From Klebsiella pneumoniae (GTDB lineage Bacteria; Pseudomonadota; Gammaproteobacteria; Enterobacterales; Enterobacteriaceae), in contig NZ_KN046819.1 in assembly GCF_000742135.1 (NCBI RefSeq), positions 1 to 64,000 of the forward strand: a stretch of 64,000 bases of DNA, written 5' to 3'. The notes under the pieces are model-generated. The model had not been told where the DNA came from. It ran no database searches and saw only the letters and a program-made list of their open reading frames with translations. Below are positions 1-7,749 of the stretch, piece by piece; positions within the stretch are counted from its first letter, which is position 1, and each line of letters begins with the position of its first letter. The translations under genes were made by a program, and so were the position numbers.

Positions 1-561
<561 letters not shown>

Positions 562-1359
562 GATTTGCCCCTATATTTCCAGACACCTGTTATCACTTAA
601 CCCATTACTGGCCTGCTGCCGTAGATATTCCCGTGGCAAGCGATAACCCAGTGCACTATGCGGATGCCATTCGTTATAATGCTCGAACGCCTCTGCAAGG
701 TTCTTTGCTGCCGTTAACCCGTCTGGTTTAGGCATGATACTGATGTAGTCACGCTTTATCGTTTTCACGAAGCTCTCTGCTATGCCGTTACTCTCCGGAC
801 ACCGCACCGCCGTGTTCTTCGGTTCAAGCCCCAACATCCGGGCAAACTGCCGTGTTTCATTAGCCCGGTAGCATGAACCATTATCCGTCAGCCACTCTAC
901 TGGAGACGCCGGAAGCTCGTTGCCGAAGCGGCGTTCCACCGCTCCCAGCATTACGTCCTGTACTGTTTCACTGTCGAAGCCGCCCGTAGTGACTGCCCAG
1001 TGCAGTGCCTCACGGTCACTGCAGTCCAGCGGGAACGTGACTCGCAGTTTTTCTCCGTTATCACAGCGGAACTCGAACCCGTCAGAGCACCATCGTTGAT
1101 TGCTTGCTTTCACGGCCACTTTGCCAGTATGTGCCCGTTTCGATGGCGGTACAGCGGGTTTTCGCTCAAGCAACAGCGCATTCTGGCGCATGATCCGGTA
1201 AACACGTTTGGCATTGATCGCAGGCATACCATCAGGTTCTGTTTGTCTGCGAAGCAGCGCCCATACCTGACGATAACCATACGTGGGCAGCTCTCCGATA
1301 ACATGGTGTATACGGAGAAGCACATCCGTATCATCTGAGTGACGGCTGCGGCGACCATC
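562..1359 (-). mobile_element. IS2 remnant, right-hand end present
   Basis: Base 562 begins with TGGATTTGCCCC, the IS2 right terminus, inserted into the IS911-like orfB. The element reads leftward and carries most of the second IS2 open reading frame, but it stops at about 1359 and the remaining promoter-proximal part, including the first reading frame and the left end, is missing. It is therefore a dead IS2 fragment nested in another dead element. Confidence 0.85.
571..1359 (-). pseudogene. insD: IS2 transposase InsD, 5'-truncated
   Basis: The frame encodes the IS2 OrfB transposase from residues equivalent to DGRRSRH onward through the complete C-terminus (ending LSDNRCLEI). Catalytic-core motifs are visible: [21 protein letters not shown] and the C-terminal [18 protein letters not shown] with its glutamate. 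About the first 40-50 residues are lost at the junction with the inverted repeat at 1355-1421, where the frame runs into a stop. It is normally made by fusion to OrfA, which is absent, so it should be inactive. Confidence 0.85.
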
Positions 1360-1421
1360 TTAACCTCCAAAGGGTACTCCCGCCGACATAAGGCGGGAGT
1401 ACCCTTTGGAGGTTAAGATGG
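1355..1421. repeat. Perfect 30-bp inverted repeat with 7-nt spacer
   Basis: Bases 1355-1384 and 1392-1421 are exact reverse complements, separated by GACATAA. The arm contains CTCCAAAGGGTACTCCCGCC. It sits exactly where the IS2 sequence ends. It could be two abutting transposon ends, a fold-back rearrangement scar, or a hairpin; I do not recognise the arm as the end of a known element. Bases 1422-1590 hold no gene I can support. Confidence 0.9.
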
Positions 1422-1590
1422 CAAGGGGCTATGGCGAGGTCAACCGCGCAACGGGCACAAGCCCCTCATTTTGAGGTGAATATTTTTACCGACGATGCGC
1501 ACAGGTTATCCCCCAAATTTGTGGATAACGTCCTGGTTGTGAGTGGCGCGGCGCCGTTGGCGGAATATTTGAACCGTGTCGGTCGTGGTG

Positions 1591-2205
1591 TTACGCCGGT
1601 TCAAGCGCGATGGTGTGGCAGGCTGACGTGCTGCCCTGCCGGCGCGTACACAGACCGTACTCGGCCAACACATGCATAAACCGGTCGGCGTCACCGACCA
1701 CCCGAAACGTGACGGAGTGCAGATGGCGACCGTCCTGGGCAAAAGCGGCATTCAGCGCCGTTTTTTCGACGTAGAACCCGTTATGCTGTGACGGTGTCGG
1801 CACGACGCCGGACTTCCACTCTTTCGCGTCCAGCACATAATTGTCCCAGCCCAGGTCTTTCAGGGGTTCGGAGGCGTAGGTGAGTCGGAACAGGTCGGAT
1901 TGAGCGGCCAGGTTGCCGCTGCAGGAGCGAAAGAGGTATTCCAGATGCTGGCGCAGGTGACCGGCCGGGCCGTGCTTACGGCCGCGGTCGAGTAACCACT
2001 GGATATCAATCGCGACGCTCCTGGGGAAGCGTTTTTGCTTCTGGGCTGTGGCCAGCCAGCGGATCAGGAACAGGTTTTCGGCATAGGGCGTGTCGGCGTT
2101 ACCGTCCTGGCGCGCCAGCCCCAGCGCCGCCAGGGCGCAGAACGCCAGATGGCTGAGCGCTGAGGTGGTGTTTTCCGGGGAAACGGATGCGGTTTTATCT
2201 GTCAA
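1591..2205 (-). CDS. DUF2913 family protein
   Basis: A 204-residue soluble protein with no signal peptide or membrane segment. The segments FLIRWLATAQKQKRFPRSV, IDIQWLLDRGRKHG and LRQHLEYLF followed by LFRLTYASEPLKDLGWDN match the pattern of the DUF2913 family, which is common on enterobacterial plasmids and in Vibrio and has no established function. The start ATG at 2205 follows a GAGGGG stretch at moderate distance. It is the last of three leftward genes after the recombinase and the Rpn nuclease and may share their transcript. Confidence 0.7.
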   Translation of the reverse strand: MTDKTASVSPENTTSALSHLAFCALAALGLARQDGNADTPYAENLFLIRWLATAQKQKRFPRSVAIDIQWLLDRGRKHGPAGHLRQHLEYLFRSCSGNLAAQSDLFRLTYASEPLKDLGWDNYVLDAKEWKSGVVPTPSQHNGFYVEKTALNAAFAQDGRHLHSVTFRVVGDADRFMHVLAEYGLCTRRQGSTSACHTIALEPA

Positions 2206-2233
2206 TGGCTGCCCTGCCCCTCAAGGCAAAGGA

Positions 2234-3193
2234 TTAGTGGCGAATTTGTGCCAGGTCGTCAGCGGTCAGCCCGGTCATCTTCATGACCGCGTCGCGATCG
2301 AGGCCGTTGGCCAGCATGGTGCGGGCGATTTTCAGTGAGGCTTCACGCTCACCTTTTTCAATACCGCGCTGTTCACCCAACTGGATACCTTTCTGAATAC
2401 CCTTCTGGATTCCTTGCTCGATACCCTTCTCGATACCTTTTTGTTCAAGCTGTTGTGCGATGGTCATCAGTTCCTCCTCGTGTTGCGGAACCCGCAGGGC
2501 CAGTTCGCGGACAAATGCCTCTGCATTCGCCGATTCACCGGCCTGGATAATATAGTGTATCAGCGAAATCACCAGTGGCGAAGAGAGATAGCCGGCCAGC
2601 AGAATGGCGGACAGCCTGTCGGTCAGCTCGGCGAGGTCGCGTTGGCGAATATGTTTCTGCAGCAGAGTCAGTGCAGCCATGCTGCGGTGGCTCATAATCT
2701 CTTCGTCGGGAATGACCGTCACATCAACCAGCGGAAAATCGCCGGTGTACAGTTTCCCGGCCAGCGTCGGATCATCAAACTCCTGCAGCCAGTTGGTCGA
2801 GTAAGGGTACGGGCTGCGTTTGCCGGTGTAGAACAGTACCGGAATGACCAGCGGCAGCTTTTTGTGGCCGGCGTCGAGGTGACGCTGCATGGCGGCGACG
2901 GCATAGCGAATGAGGCGAAACGCCATGTGCTTATCCGGGCTGGACTGGTGCTCGATAAGCACGTGCACGTAACCGTCAGCGCCGTCGTTGGTTTTCAGGC
3001 TGTAGAGCACGTCGCTGAAATACTGGCGCAGGTCATCTTCGACAAAGGAGCCGGACTCCAGCTTCAACGTGCTGAGGTCACAGATGGCCCGCAGTTCGGC
3101 CGGTAAATGTATCTCCATGAAGTCGCGGGCTATTTCAGGTTGCGTCAGAAATTGCCGGAAAGTAGCATCATGAGGCGTTGGATTTTTTTTCAT
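2234..3193 (-). CDS. Rpn family recombination-promoting nuclease / putative transposase
   Basis: 319 residues. The N-terminal two thirds match the YhgA-like/Rpn family of PD-(D/E)XK nucleases, which promote RecA-independent recombination in E. coli. The probable catalytic core is YFSDVLYSLKT followed by VHVLIEHQSSPDKHMAFRL (Asp, Glu, Gln). Residues of the C-terminal third form a charged repeat region of KGIEKG/KGIQKG units, then LKIARTMLANGLDRDAVMKMTGL, seen in this family. Its ATG overlaps the stop of the upstream recombinase gene (ATGA), implying translational coupling. A diverged second copy lies at 21835-22788, also next to a serine recombinase. Confidence 0.85.
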   Translation of the reverse strand: MKKNPTPHDATFRQFLTQPEIARDFMEIHLPAELRAICDLSTLKLESGSFVEDDLRQYFSDVLYSLKTNDGADGYVHVLIEHQSSPDKHMAFRLIRYAVAAMQRHLDAGHKKLPLVIPVLFYTGKRSPYPYSTNWLQEFDDPTLAGKLYTGDFPLVDVTVIPDEEIMSHRSMAALTLLQKHIRQRDLAELTDRLSAILLAGYLSSPLVISLIHYIIQAGESANAEAFVRELALRVPQHEEELMTIAQQLEQKGIEKGIEQGIQKGIQKGIQLGEQRGIEKGEREASLKIARTMLANGLDRDAVMKMTGLTADDLAQIRH

Positions 3194-3837
3194 GGCGCTA
3201 TCGTAACATGTTCGGTCGATGGCCCACTATGGCTGAGCGAAGGCTTCACCCGTTCTCCGGGCAGAATAGCGTCGGGATGTTGCTGCCGCCAGGTTTTTAA
3301 TATTCGGTAGACGCTGGCCCTGCCAATGCCTAGTTGGTCGGCAACCGCTTCGCGGGTGAGTCCGGCCAGCGTCAATTCAATCACCTGCTGCGCTTTCGCC
3401 TGAGCGGTGGGTTTTCTTCCTTTATATGCCCCTCTGGCTTTCGCGCGGGCAATGCCTTCCCGCTGCCGTTCCTGACGCAGGCGTGTCTCGAACTCGGCGA
3501 ATACGCCCAACATATCCAGGAAAGCCTTGCCGGACGCAGAAGAGGTATCGATGGCCTGCTCGGTCGCCCTGAGCTTGATGTTTTGCCCTTCAAGTTCATG
3601 AACCAGATTCTGTAAGTCGCGCAGACTGCGTGACAGGCGATCGATACGTGTGATCACCAACGTATCCCCTTCTCGCAAGTAATCAAGGCAGTCATCGAGT
3701 GCCTGACGGCCCTCTTTCCTGGCGCCGGTCATTTTCTCCGAGAAGATTTTACGGCAGCCGGCTGAAGTCAGCACCGCTATCTGATGTGTCAGATCTTGAT
3801 CTGTCGTGGATACACGAGCATAACCGACGAGCGCCAT
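3190..3837 (-). CDS. Serine recombinase / resolvase
   Basis: 215 residues from the ATG at 3837; a GTG 15 bases upstream is possible but MALVGYARVS is the family's usual start. Serine recombinase catalytic domain: YARVSTTDQD with nucleophile Ser10, then RIDRLSRSLRDL and the E-helix region FAEFETRLRQERQREGI. A C-terminal helix-turn-helix (AVADQLGIGRASVYRIL) binds the crossover site. Tn3-resolvase/DNA-invertase type. It is co-directional and overlapping with the Rpn gene. Its promoter region at 3838-3960 contains an inverted repeat that may be its binding site. Confidence 0.88.
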   Translation of the reverse strand: MALVGYARVSTTDQDLTHQIAVLTSAGCRKIFSEKMTGARKEGRQALDDCLDYLREGDTLVITRIDRLSRSLRDLQNLVHELEGQNIKLRATEQAIDTSSASGKAFLDMLGVFAEFETRLRQERQREGIARAKARGAYKGRKPTAQAKAQQVIELTLAGLTREAVADQLGIGRASVYRILKTWRQQHPDAILPGERVKPSLSHSGPSTEHVTIAP

Positions 3838-3844
3838 ACGATTT

Positions 3845-3873
3845 AATCTCACTAGACATTAGATAATGAGATT
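3845..3873. promoter_or_regulatory. Inverted repeat upstream of recombinase, candidate operator or res subsite
   Basis: AATCTCA at 3845-3851 and TGAGATT at 3867-3873 are exact reverse complements 15 bases apart, immediately upstream of the recombinase start. Resolvases commonly bind such imperfect dyads next to their own gene. The remaining 3874-4052 is AT-rich and holds no gene. Confidence 0.35.
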
Positions 3874-4052
3874 TTTGCGTATCAAATTTACTAAATCAAG
3901 TTATGTGATACTTGTTTTGAACAAATCACCCATACTCTCACAAAGGTATACCTTAATGTGACAGAATTACAAACCCGAGGATTGCTCAGCCACTCGTCTG
4001 CTGAGAAAAGTTATGGAAAGAGTCACGGTTTTCTGCGTGGATAGTTGAGCTG

Positions 4053-4137
4053 GGTAATGGTCCCAACTTATTGATAGTGTTTTATGTTCAGATAATGCCC
4101 GATGACTTTATCATGCAGCTCCACCGATTTTGAGAAC
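4053..4137 (-). mobile_element. IS1 right-end remnant
   Basis: About 85 bases match the right end of IS1 (GGTAATG..CCAACTTA.TGATAG terminus followed by the insB tail region), ending at TGAGAAC. The same end appears at 15694. No functional reading frame remains. Bases 4138-4267 are unassigned. Confidence 0.85.
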
Positions 4138-4267
4138 CACGGCAGCCTGGCGGCTGCAAATCGGGGTGTGGCAGAATATGAGCTTTCAGAGTAACCATCC
4201 AGAATGAGTTCCCATGTCACATGGAGCACCAGAAAGTCCACACCAGAATGGTGAAAGAGGTTCTGAA

Positions 4268-4572
4268 GAGCCTGTACATAGATTTGTGTAATTGCCTGAT
4301 TTTGATATGTTCAATCCAGCATCAAATGAAGGTTAATTTATGGACGAAAGACAGTTACAGGCTCTGGCTAACGAACTGGCCAAAAACCTCAAAACCCCTG
4401 AAGACCTCAGTCAGTTTGATCGGCTGCTGAAAAAGCTCAGCGTTGAAGCCGCTCTCAATGCAGAGATGACACACCATCTTGGGTATGAGAAAAATCAGTC
4501 CAGACCAGGAGCTAACTCCCGCAACGGTTATTCCACAAAGTCAGGCAATTACACAAATCTATGTACAGGCTC
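4268..4572 (+). mobile_element. Internally deleted IS256-family element (MITE-like)
   Basis: Bases 4268-4299 and 4541-4572 are a perfect 32-bp inverted repeat (core GCCTGTACATAGATTTGTG). Between them, ATG at 4340 opens an N-terminal transposase fragment, MDERQLQALANELAKNLK through LGYEKNQSRPGANSRNGY, which matches the start of IS256-family transposases. The reading frame then runs straight into the right terminal repeat. The rest of the transposase is absent, so this is a 305-bp non-autonomous derivative with both ends intact. No convincing target duplication is visible. Confidence 0.8.
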
Positions 4573-4755
4573 CATTGTTTAAATAAAATTTAATGCTCTC
4601 ATTTGCTCCCTTTAGAATATCCTCCGGTAGCGTGAACGTATAATGCCCCAATATGTTGATATGACCGTGTTTAATGGGTAATCACTTTCCTGTTCCAACC
4701 TTTCCTACTATCGTTAAAAAGTAGTAATGGTAAAAAATGCGCTCGCTTTCCAGGT

Positions 4756-4846
4756 AAATCGGTAGCTCGGACTATCCGGGGAGTGGCGTGCCGTTGCTCA
4801 ATCTGTATCGCCTACTTTCTGCCCGCCCATCCGAGCGGGCTTTTTT
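4756..4846 (+). promoter_or_regulatory. P4-like immunity leader element, copy A, with terminator
   Basis: The stretch AAATCGGTAGCTCGG .. GTTGCTC .. GCCCGCC ends in a GCCCGC/GCGGGC hairpin followed by six T (4821-4846), a rho-independent terminator. The same arrangement recurs at 5166-5254, on the other side of the structured RNA at 4963-5066. In P4-type phages an immunity RNA is likewise flanked by related elements in a prematurely terminated leader, so this is inferred to be part of such a module. A 121-aa reading frame crossing 4788-5153 overlaps these RNA elements and I do not support it as a gene. Confidence 0.45.
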
Positions 4847-4962
4847 CCCCTCTGTATCCTTGTTATGTCGAAAGTTAGCCCTTTTTATAAGGCCTCATCG
4901 ACCACTTTCGACAACGAGTTATACATTGACTCTGCTAATGATTGCATCGGAAAGTATCGACG

Positions 4963-5066
4963 TGGTGAATCCCCCTGAGCGGAGGGGCGGCCAGTCAGTT
5001 ACAGTGATCTATAAATGCAGCGCGAGCCATGTAGACTGGGACTGGTTCACCGGGAGGCACCCGGCA
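4963..5066 (+). ncRNA. C4-like antisense/immunity RNA (P1 C4 / P4 CI type)
   Basis: Strongly structured. GGTGAA (4964-4969) pairs with TTCACC (5046-5051), enclosing a CCCCT/AGGGG hairpin (4972-4976 with 4983-4987) and a CAGTC/GACTG pairing (4992-4996 with 5034-5038); a second hairpin CCGGG/CCCGG follows at 5050-5064. This order of stems is what I recall of C4 antisense RNA, which in P1-like and P4-like phages blocks expression of a downstream antirepressor or kil gene. No intact target gene follows, so it is probably a relic. A covariance-model search was not possible here. Confidence 0.55.
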
Positions 5067-5165
5067 TCACACTCGTTACTAAGCAAATTCGTAGCAGGTT
5101 TAATCCCCTTATTAACCCTGCTATGTTTAATGCCGGTAATGGACTGGAGTTAAATGCTGTCTGAT

Positions 5166-5254
5166 AAATCGGTCGCTCGGTTTTCAGGAGTACTCCATTC
5201 TGTTGCTACCCTGGAAAGCCAATTTCAGCCCGCCTACTTGTGCGGTTTTTTTTT
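5166..5254 (+). promoter_or_regulatory. P4-like immunity leader element, copy B, with terminator
   Basis: AAATCGGTCGCTCGG .. TGTTGCT .. GCCCGCC followed by a CCGC/GCGG hairpin and a run of nine T, paralleling copy A at 4756-4846 in order and spacing. Bases 5255-5559 contain no gene I can support. Confidence 0.4.
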
Positions 5255-5559
5255 TAGCTGCAGAAACGTGGTCCTGCGCTCCCGGGAGAAAACTGAACCT
5301 GCGTATTCCTGTAGCCAGGGGGGGCATCCCGACACATCAGCTGAACGGAAAGGCGTTAAGGATATAATTCCGGACGTATGCCGTTCGTCTGTTATTCGAA
5401 ATACTCTTGTTCCAGGCAAGATAAAGGTGATTTTCCGGGACAGTCTCTGCCTTCGTGACTGACGCTTTTCAGGTCATCCAGACAGTGATAATCAGGCAGA
5501 ACACTCCACCTGTGACCGTCCCGTACCTTCAGGGTGATCGTTGATAAAGCAGTACTTCA

Positions 5560-6046
5560 GTCGGGCTCCACAACCCTGTATCTGCCGGAGAAAAGGATAA
5601 CCAGCGACTGCTGGCGCTCATCCGCGACTCCTGTACGCTGAGTGGTGGGGTTTATGGTTATCGCCGAATCCATGGCGATCTTCGTGAAATTGGTGAAGTG
5701 TGAAGCAGAAACCGGATCGCCAAAATCATGAGGAAAAACAGGATACAGGCCATACATGGTTATAAAGTACCACGCGGGACCCGGGGACGACCCTCACTGA
5801 TAACGCCTAACCATGTACAGCGTGAATTTACTGTGGTAAAGCACAGTCAGGTCTGGGTAACAGATATTACCTATATCCGCACCTGGCAGGGCTGGCTGTA
5901 TCTGGCAGTGGTCATCAATCTTTTCGCCCGTAATGTGGTGGACTGGTCGATGAAACCAACACTGTCGCGCGAGCTGGCACTGGATGCGTTGCTGATGGCG
6001 GTCTGGCGGCGTAAGCCTTCAGAAAACGTCATTGTGCACAGCGATC
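5560..6046 (+). pseudogene. IS3-family OrfB transposase remnant
   Basis: Translation gives LLALIRDSCTLSGGVYGYRR, then an in-frame TGA at 5701, then IAKIMRKNRIQAIHGYKVPR, QVWVTDITYIRTWQGWLYL (first catalytic Asp) and NVIVHSD (second Asp), where it breaks off. This is the DDE core of an IS3-group transposase lacking its C-terminus and bearing a nonsense mutation. At about 6047 the sequence switches abruptly to GC-rich DNA. Confidence 0.8.
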
Positions 6047-6047
6047 C

Positions 6048-6304
6048 AGCGCCATCGGCGCGATGAAGCGGCTGGCGGAGCGCGGCGTGGCGGTGCCGGA
6101 GGCGGTATAGGTCATCGGCTTCGACGACATCCCGCTGGCGCCCTGTACCGTGCCGTCGCTGTCGGGCATGAAGATGCCGGTCACCGAGATGATCCAGGAG
6201 ACCATCAACCGCCTGCTATCGATGCTGGACGGCGGCGAGCTGAGCAAGCGCCTCAAGCCTGATCGAGCGCGAGTCGGTGGCGGCGGGGCCATATTGGGGT
6301 GGTA
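6048..6304 (+). pseudogene. LacI-family regulator, 3' fragment
   Basis: The frame encodes AIGAMKRLAERGVAVPE, an in-frame TAG at 6108-6110, then VIGFDDIPLAP and MPVTEMIQETINRLL, all typical of the C-terminal half of LacI/PurR-type repressors. A later frameshift moves the usual LIERESVAAG tail into another frame. With no DNA-binding domain, one nonsense codon and one frameshift it cannot function. It looks like a chromosomal gene end carried along at the left edge of the GC-rich iron island. Confidence 0.75.
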
Positions 6305-6365
6305 ACTGATCTGCCAATTTTCATACATCGCCTCAATAGACAAACCCGTCGGCCGGCCTTATATT

Positions 6366-6384
6366 GCTAATGAGAATCACTATC
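6366..6384. promoter_or_regulatory. Fur box-like site upstream of AraC-type regulator
   Basis: GCTAATGAGAATCACTATC resembles the 19-bp Fur consensus GATAATGATAATCATTATC at most positions. It lies about 50 bases before the regulator start, as expected for iron-repressed siderophore regulators. Confidence 0.65.
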
Positions 6385-6431
6385 AAAAACCTCACCAACG
6401 GTCGGCGTCATCACTTACAGACAGGGCGAAC

Positions 6432-7310
6432 ATGTCTACGTCACCCCAGCGGTTACTGCAGGAATATCATCAGCAAGCGCAGGGCTATGTGCTGTCGGAC
6501 ATGCTGCGTGCGCGGCGCGGCGTGTTAGCCGCCGATGTCGATATCGAGATGGATGAACCCCACCGCGCGGGCCTGAAGATCGTGGTGATCCGTCGCGGGC
6601 GTCTGCGCTGTGAAAGCGGAACGGGGCCGCAGGTGGAGCTGAACAGCCCTTCGCTGTTGCTGGCCGCCGGGCGAGACGACTTCGTGTTGAACAACTTGTT
6701 CCAGGCCGGCGAACCGCTCGATTACACTCTGCTGCAGTTCTCCGTCGCCTGGCTGGAGCAGAACGATGTCCGCCTGCCGCCCAGTCTCGATGGGCGGCGG
6801 CATGCGCAGTTGGTGCCGCTGGCGGCGCCGGCAGCGCTGATCGGCCAGGCCCGGCAACTGTTTGCCTGCCCGCTGCACGAGTCGCAGCGCGGGCTGTGGT
6901 TCAGTGCCAGGGCCAACGAGCTGGCGGCGCATTGCCTGCACCAGTGCTGGAGCCGCCGCGCCGTCGCACCGCCGTCCGGCGTGCACCTGGCCGCACGCGA
7001 TGTGGCGCGCCTGCAGCTGGCGCGCGAAATCCTGTTGGCGGAGATGGAGCAGCCGCCGAGCCTGGATCAACTGGCTCAGCGCGCCGGGTTGAACACCCGC
7101 AAACTCACACAAGGGTTCCGCCAGCTGTTTGGCGCCAGCGTATTCGGCCTGCTGCAGGAGCACCGGCTGCAAACGGCCTGGCGCTTGCTGAGCGAGCAGG
7201 ATCTGCACGTTTCCACCGTCGCCTGGCAGGTGGGTTATACGCCGGCGCACTTCTCCGTCGCCTTCCGCAAACGTTTCGGCGTCATGCCCTGCGACGTCAA
7301 AAAGCGTTAG
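6432..7310 (+). CDS. AraC-family transcriptional regulator of iron uptake
   Basis: 292 residues with an N-terminal cupin-like ligand domain and a C-terminal double helix-turn-helix of about 100 residues: LAREILLAEMEQPPSLDQLA, then AGLNTRKLTQGFRQLFGAS and VSTVAWQVGYTPAHFSVAFR. The family includes YbtA, PchR and AlcR, which bind an internalised ferric siderophore and switch on uptake genes. The Fur-box-like site upstream and the downstream ABC, TonB-receptor and permease genes support this role. The substrate cannot be read from the sequence. Confidence 0.8.
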   Translation: MSTSPQRLLQEYHQQAQGYVLSDMLRARRGVLAADVDIEMDEPHRAGLKIVVIRRGRLRCESGTGPQVELNSPSLLLAAGRDDFVLNNLFQAGEPLDYTLLQFSVAWLEQNDVRLPPSLDGRRHAQLVPLAAPAALIGQARQLFACPLHESQRGLWFSARANELAAHCLHQCWSRRAVAPPSGVHLAARDVARLQLAREILLAEMEQPPSLDQLAQRAGLNTRKLTQGFRQLFGASVFGLLQEHRLQTAWRLLSEQDLHVSTVAWQVGYTPAHFSVAFRKRFGVMPCDVKKR

Positions 7311-7410
7311 CCACGCAATCGAAAGAAAAAGTCTCGCCGGCGAAAGCCTTTACGGATGAGGACGTCCGCCGCTTTTGGCTACAGTAAGTGCCTTTGCCGT
7401 GGAGGATCTC

Positions 7411-7749
7411 ATGCTTAGTGACCTGCGGGCGCTGACGCGTCCTTTCCACATCATGCTGTATTCCGCGCTGGCGCTGCAGGTGCTGGCCGGCGTCAGTTCG
7501 CTGTTTCCCTGGCTGGCGATTGCCCGGCTGGTGGACGCCGATCCGGCGGCCTATCCCTTCTGGCTTGGCGTCGCCGCCGGTGGTCTGGCGCTGTGGCTGT
7601 TCGCCCAAACGCTGGCGTTGCACCTGACTCATCTGCTCGACGCGCATTTGTGTCATTGGCTGCGCAGCCAATTGGCCGCCGAGCTGGCGGATCATCCGGC
7701 ATTGTTGGCGGCGTTGGCCGAGCGCCAGGAGGCGGACGATGAAGTTTGA
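7411..7749 (+). pseudogene. ABC transporter half (YbtP/IrtA type), internally deleted
   Basis: The start is ATG 7411, preceded by GGAGG at 7401. The first about 85 residues form the N-terminal membrane region of an ABC exporter-fold protein (MLSDLRALTRPFHIMLYSAL, then LHLTHLLDAHLCHWLRSQLA), but the protein ends after 112 residues with LAERQEADDEV. That tail looks like the natural C-terminus of a nucleotide-binding domain; the rest of the membrane domain and all ATPase motifs are missing. An in-frame deletion of some 450 codons is inferred. The stop region overlaps the start of the next gene, as in intact YbtP-YbtQ-like pairs. Confidence 0.65.

Noticed and set aside
4788..5153. 121-aa open frame
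   Set aside because: It runs through a terminator hairpin, the structured C4-like RNA and spacer; amino-acid pattern is not protein-like and no ribosome site is visible.
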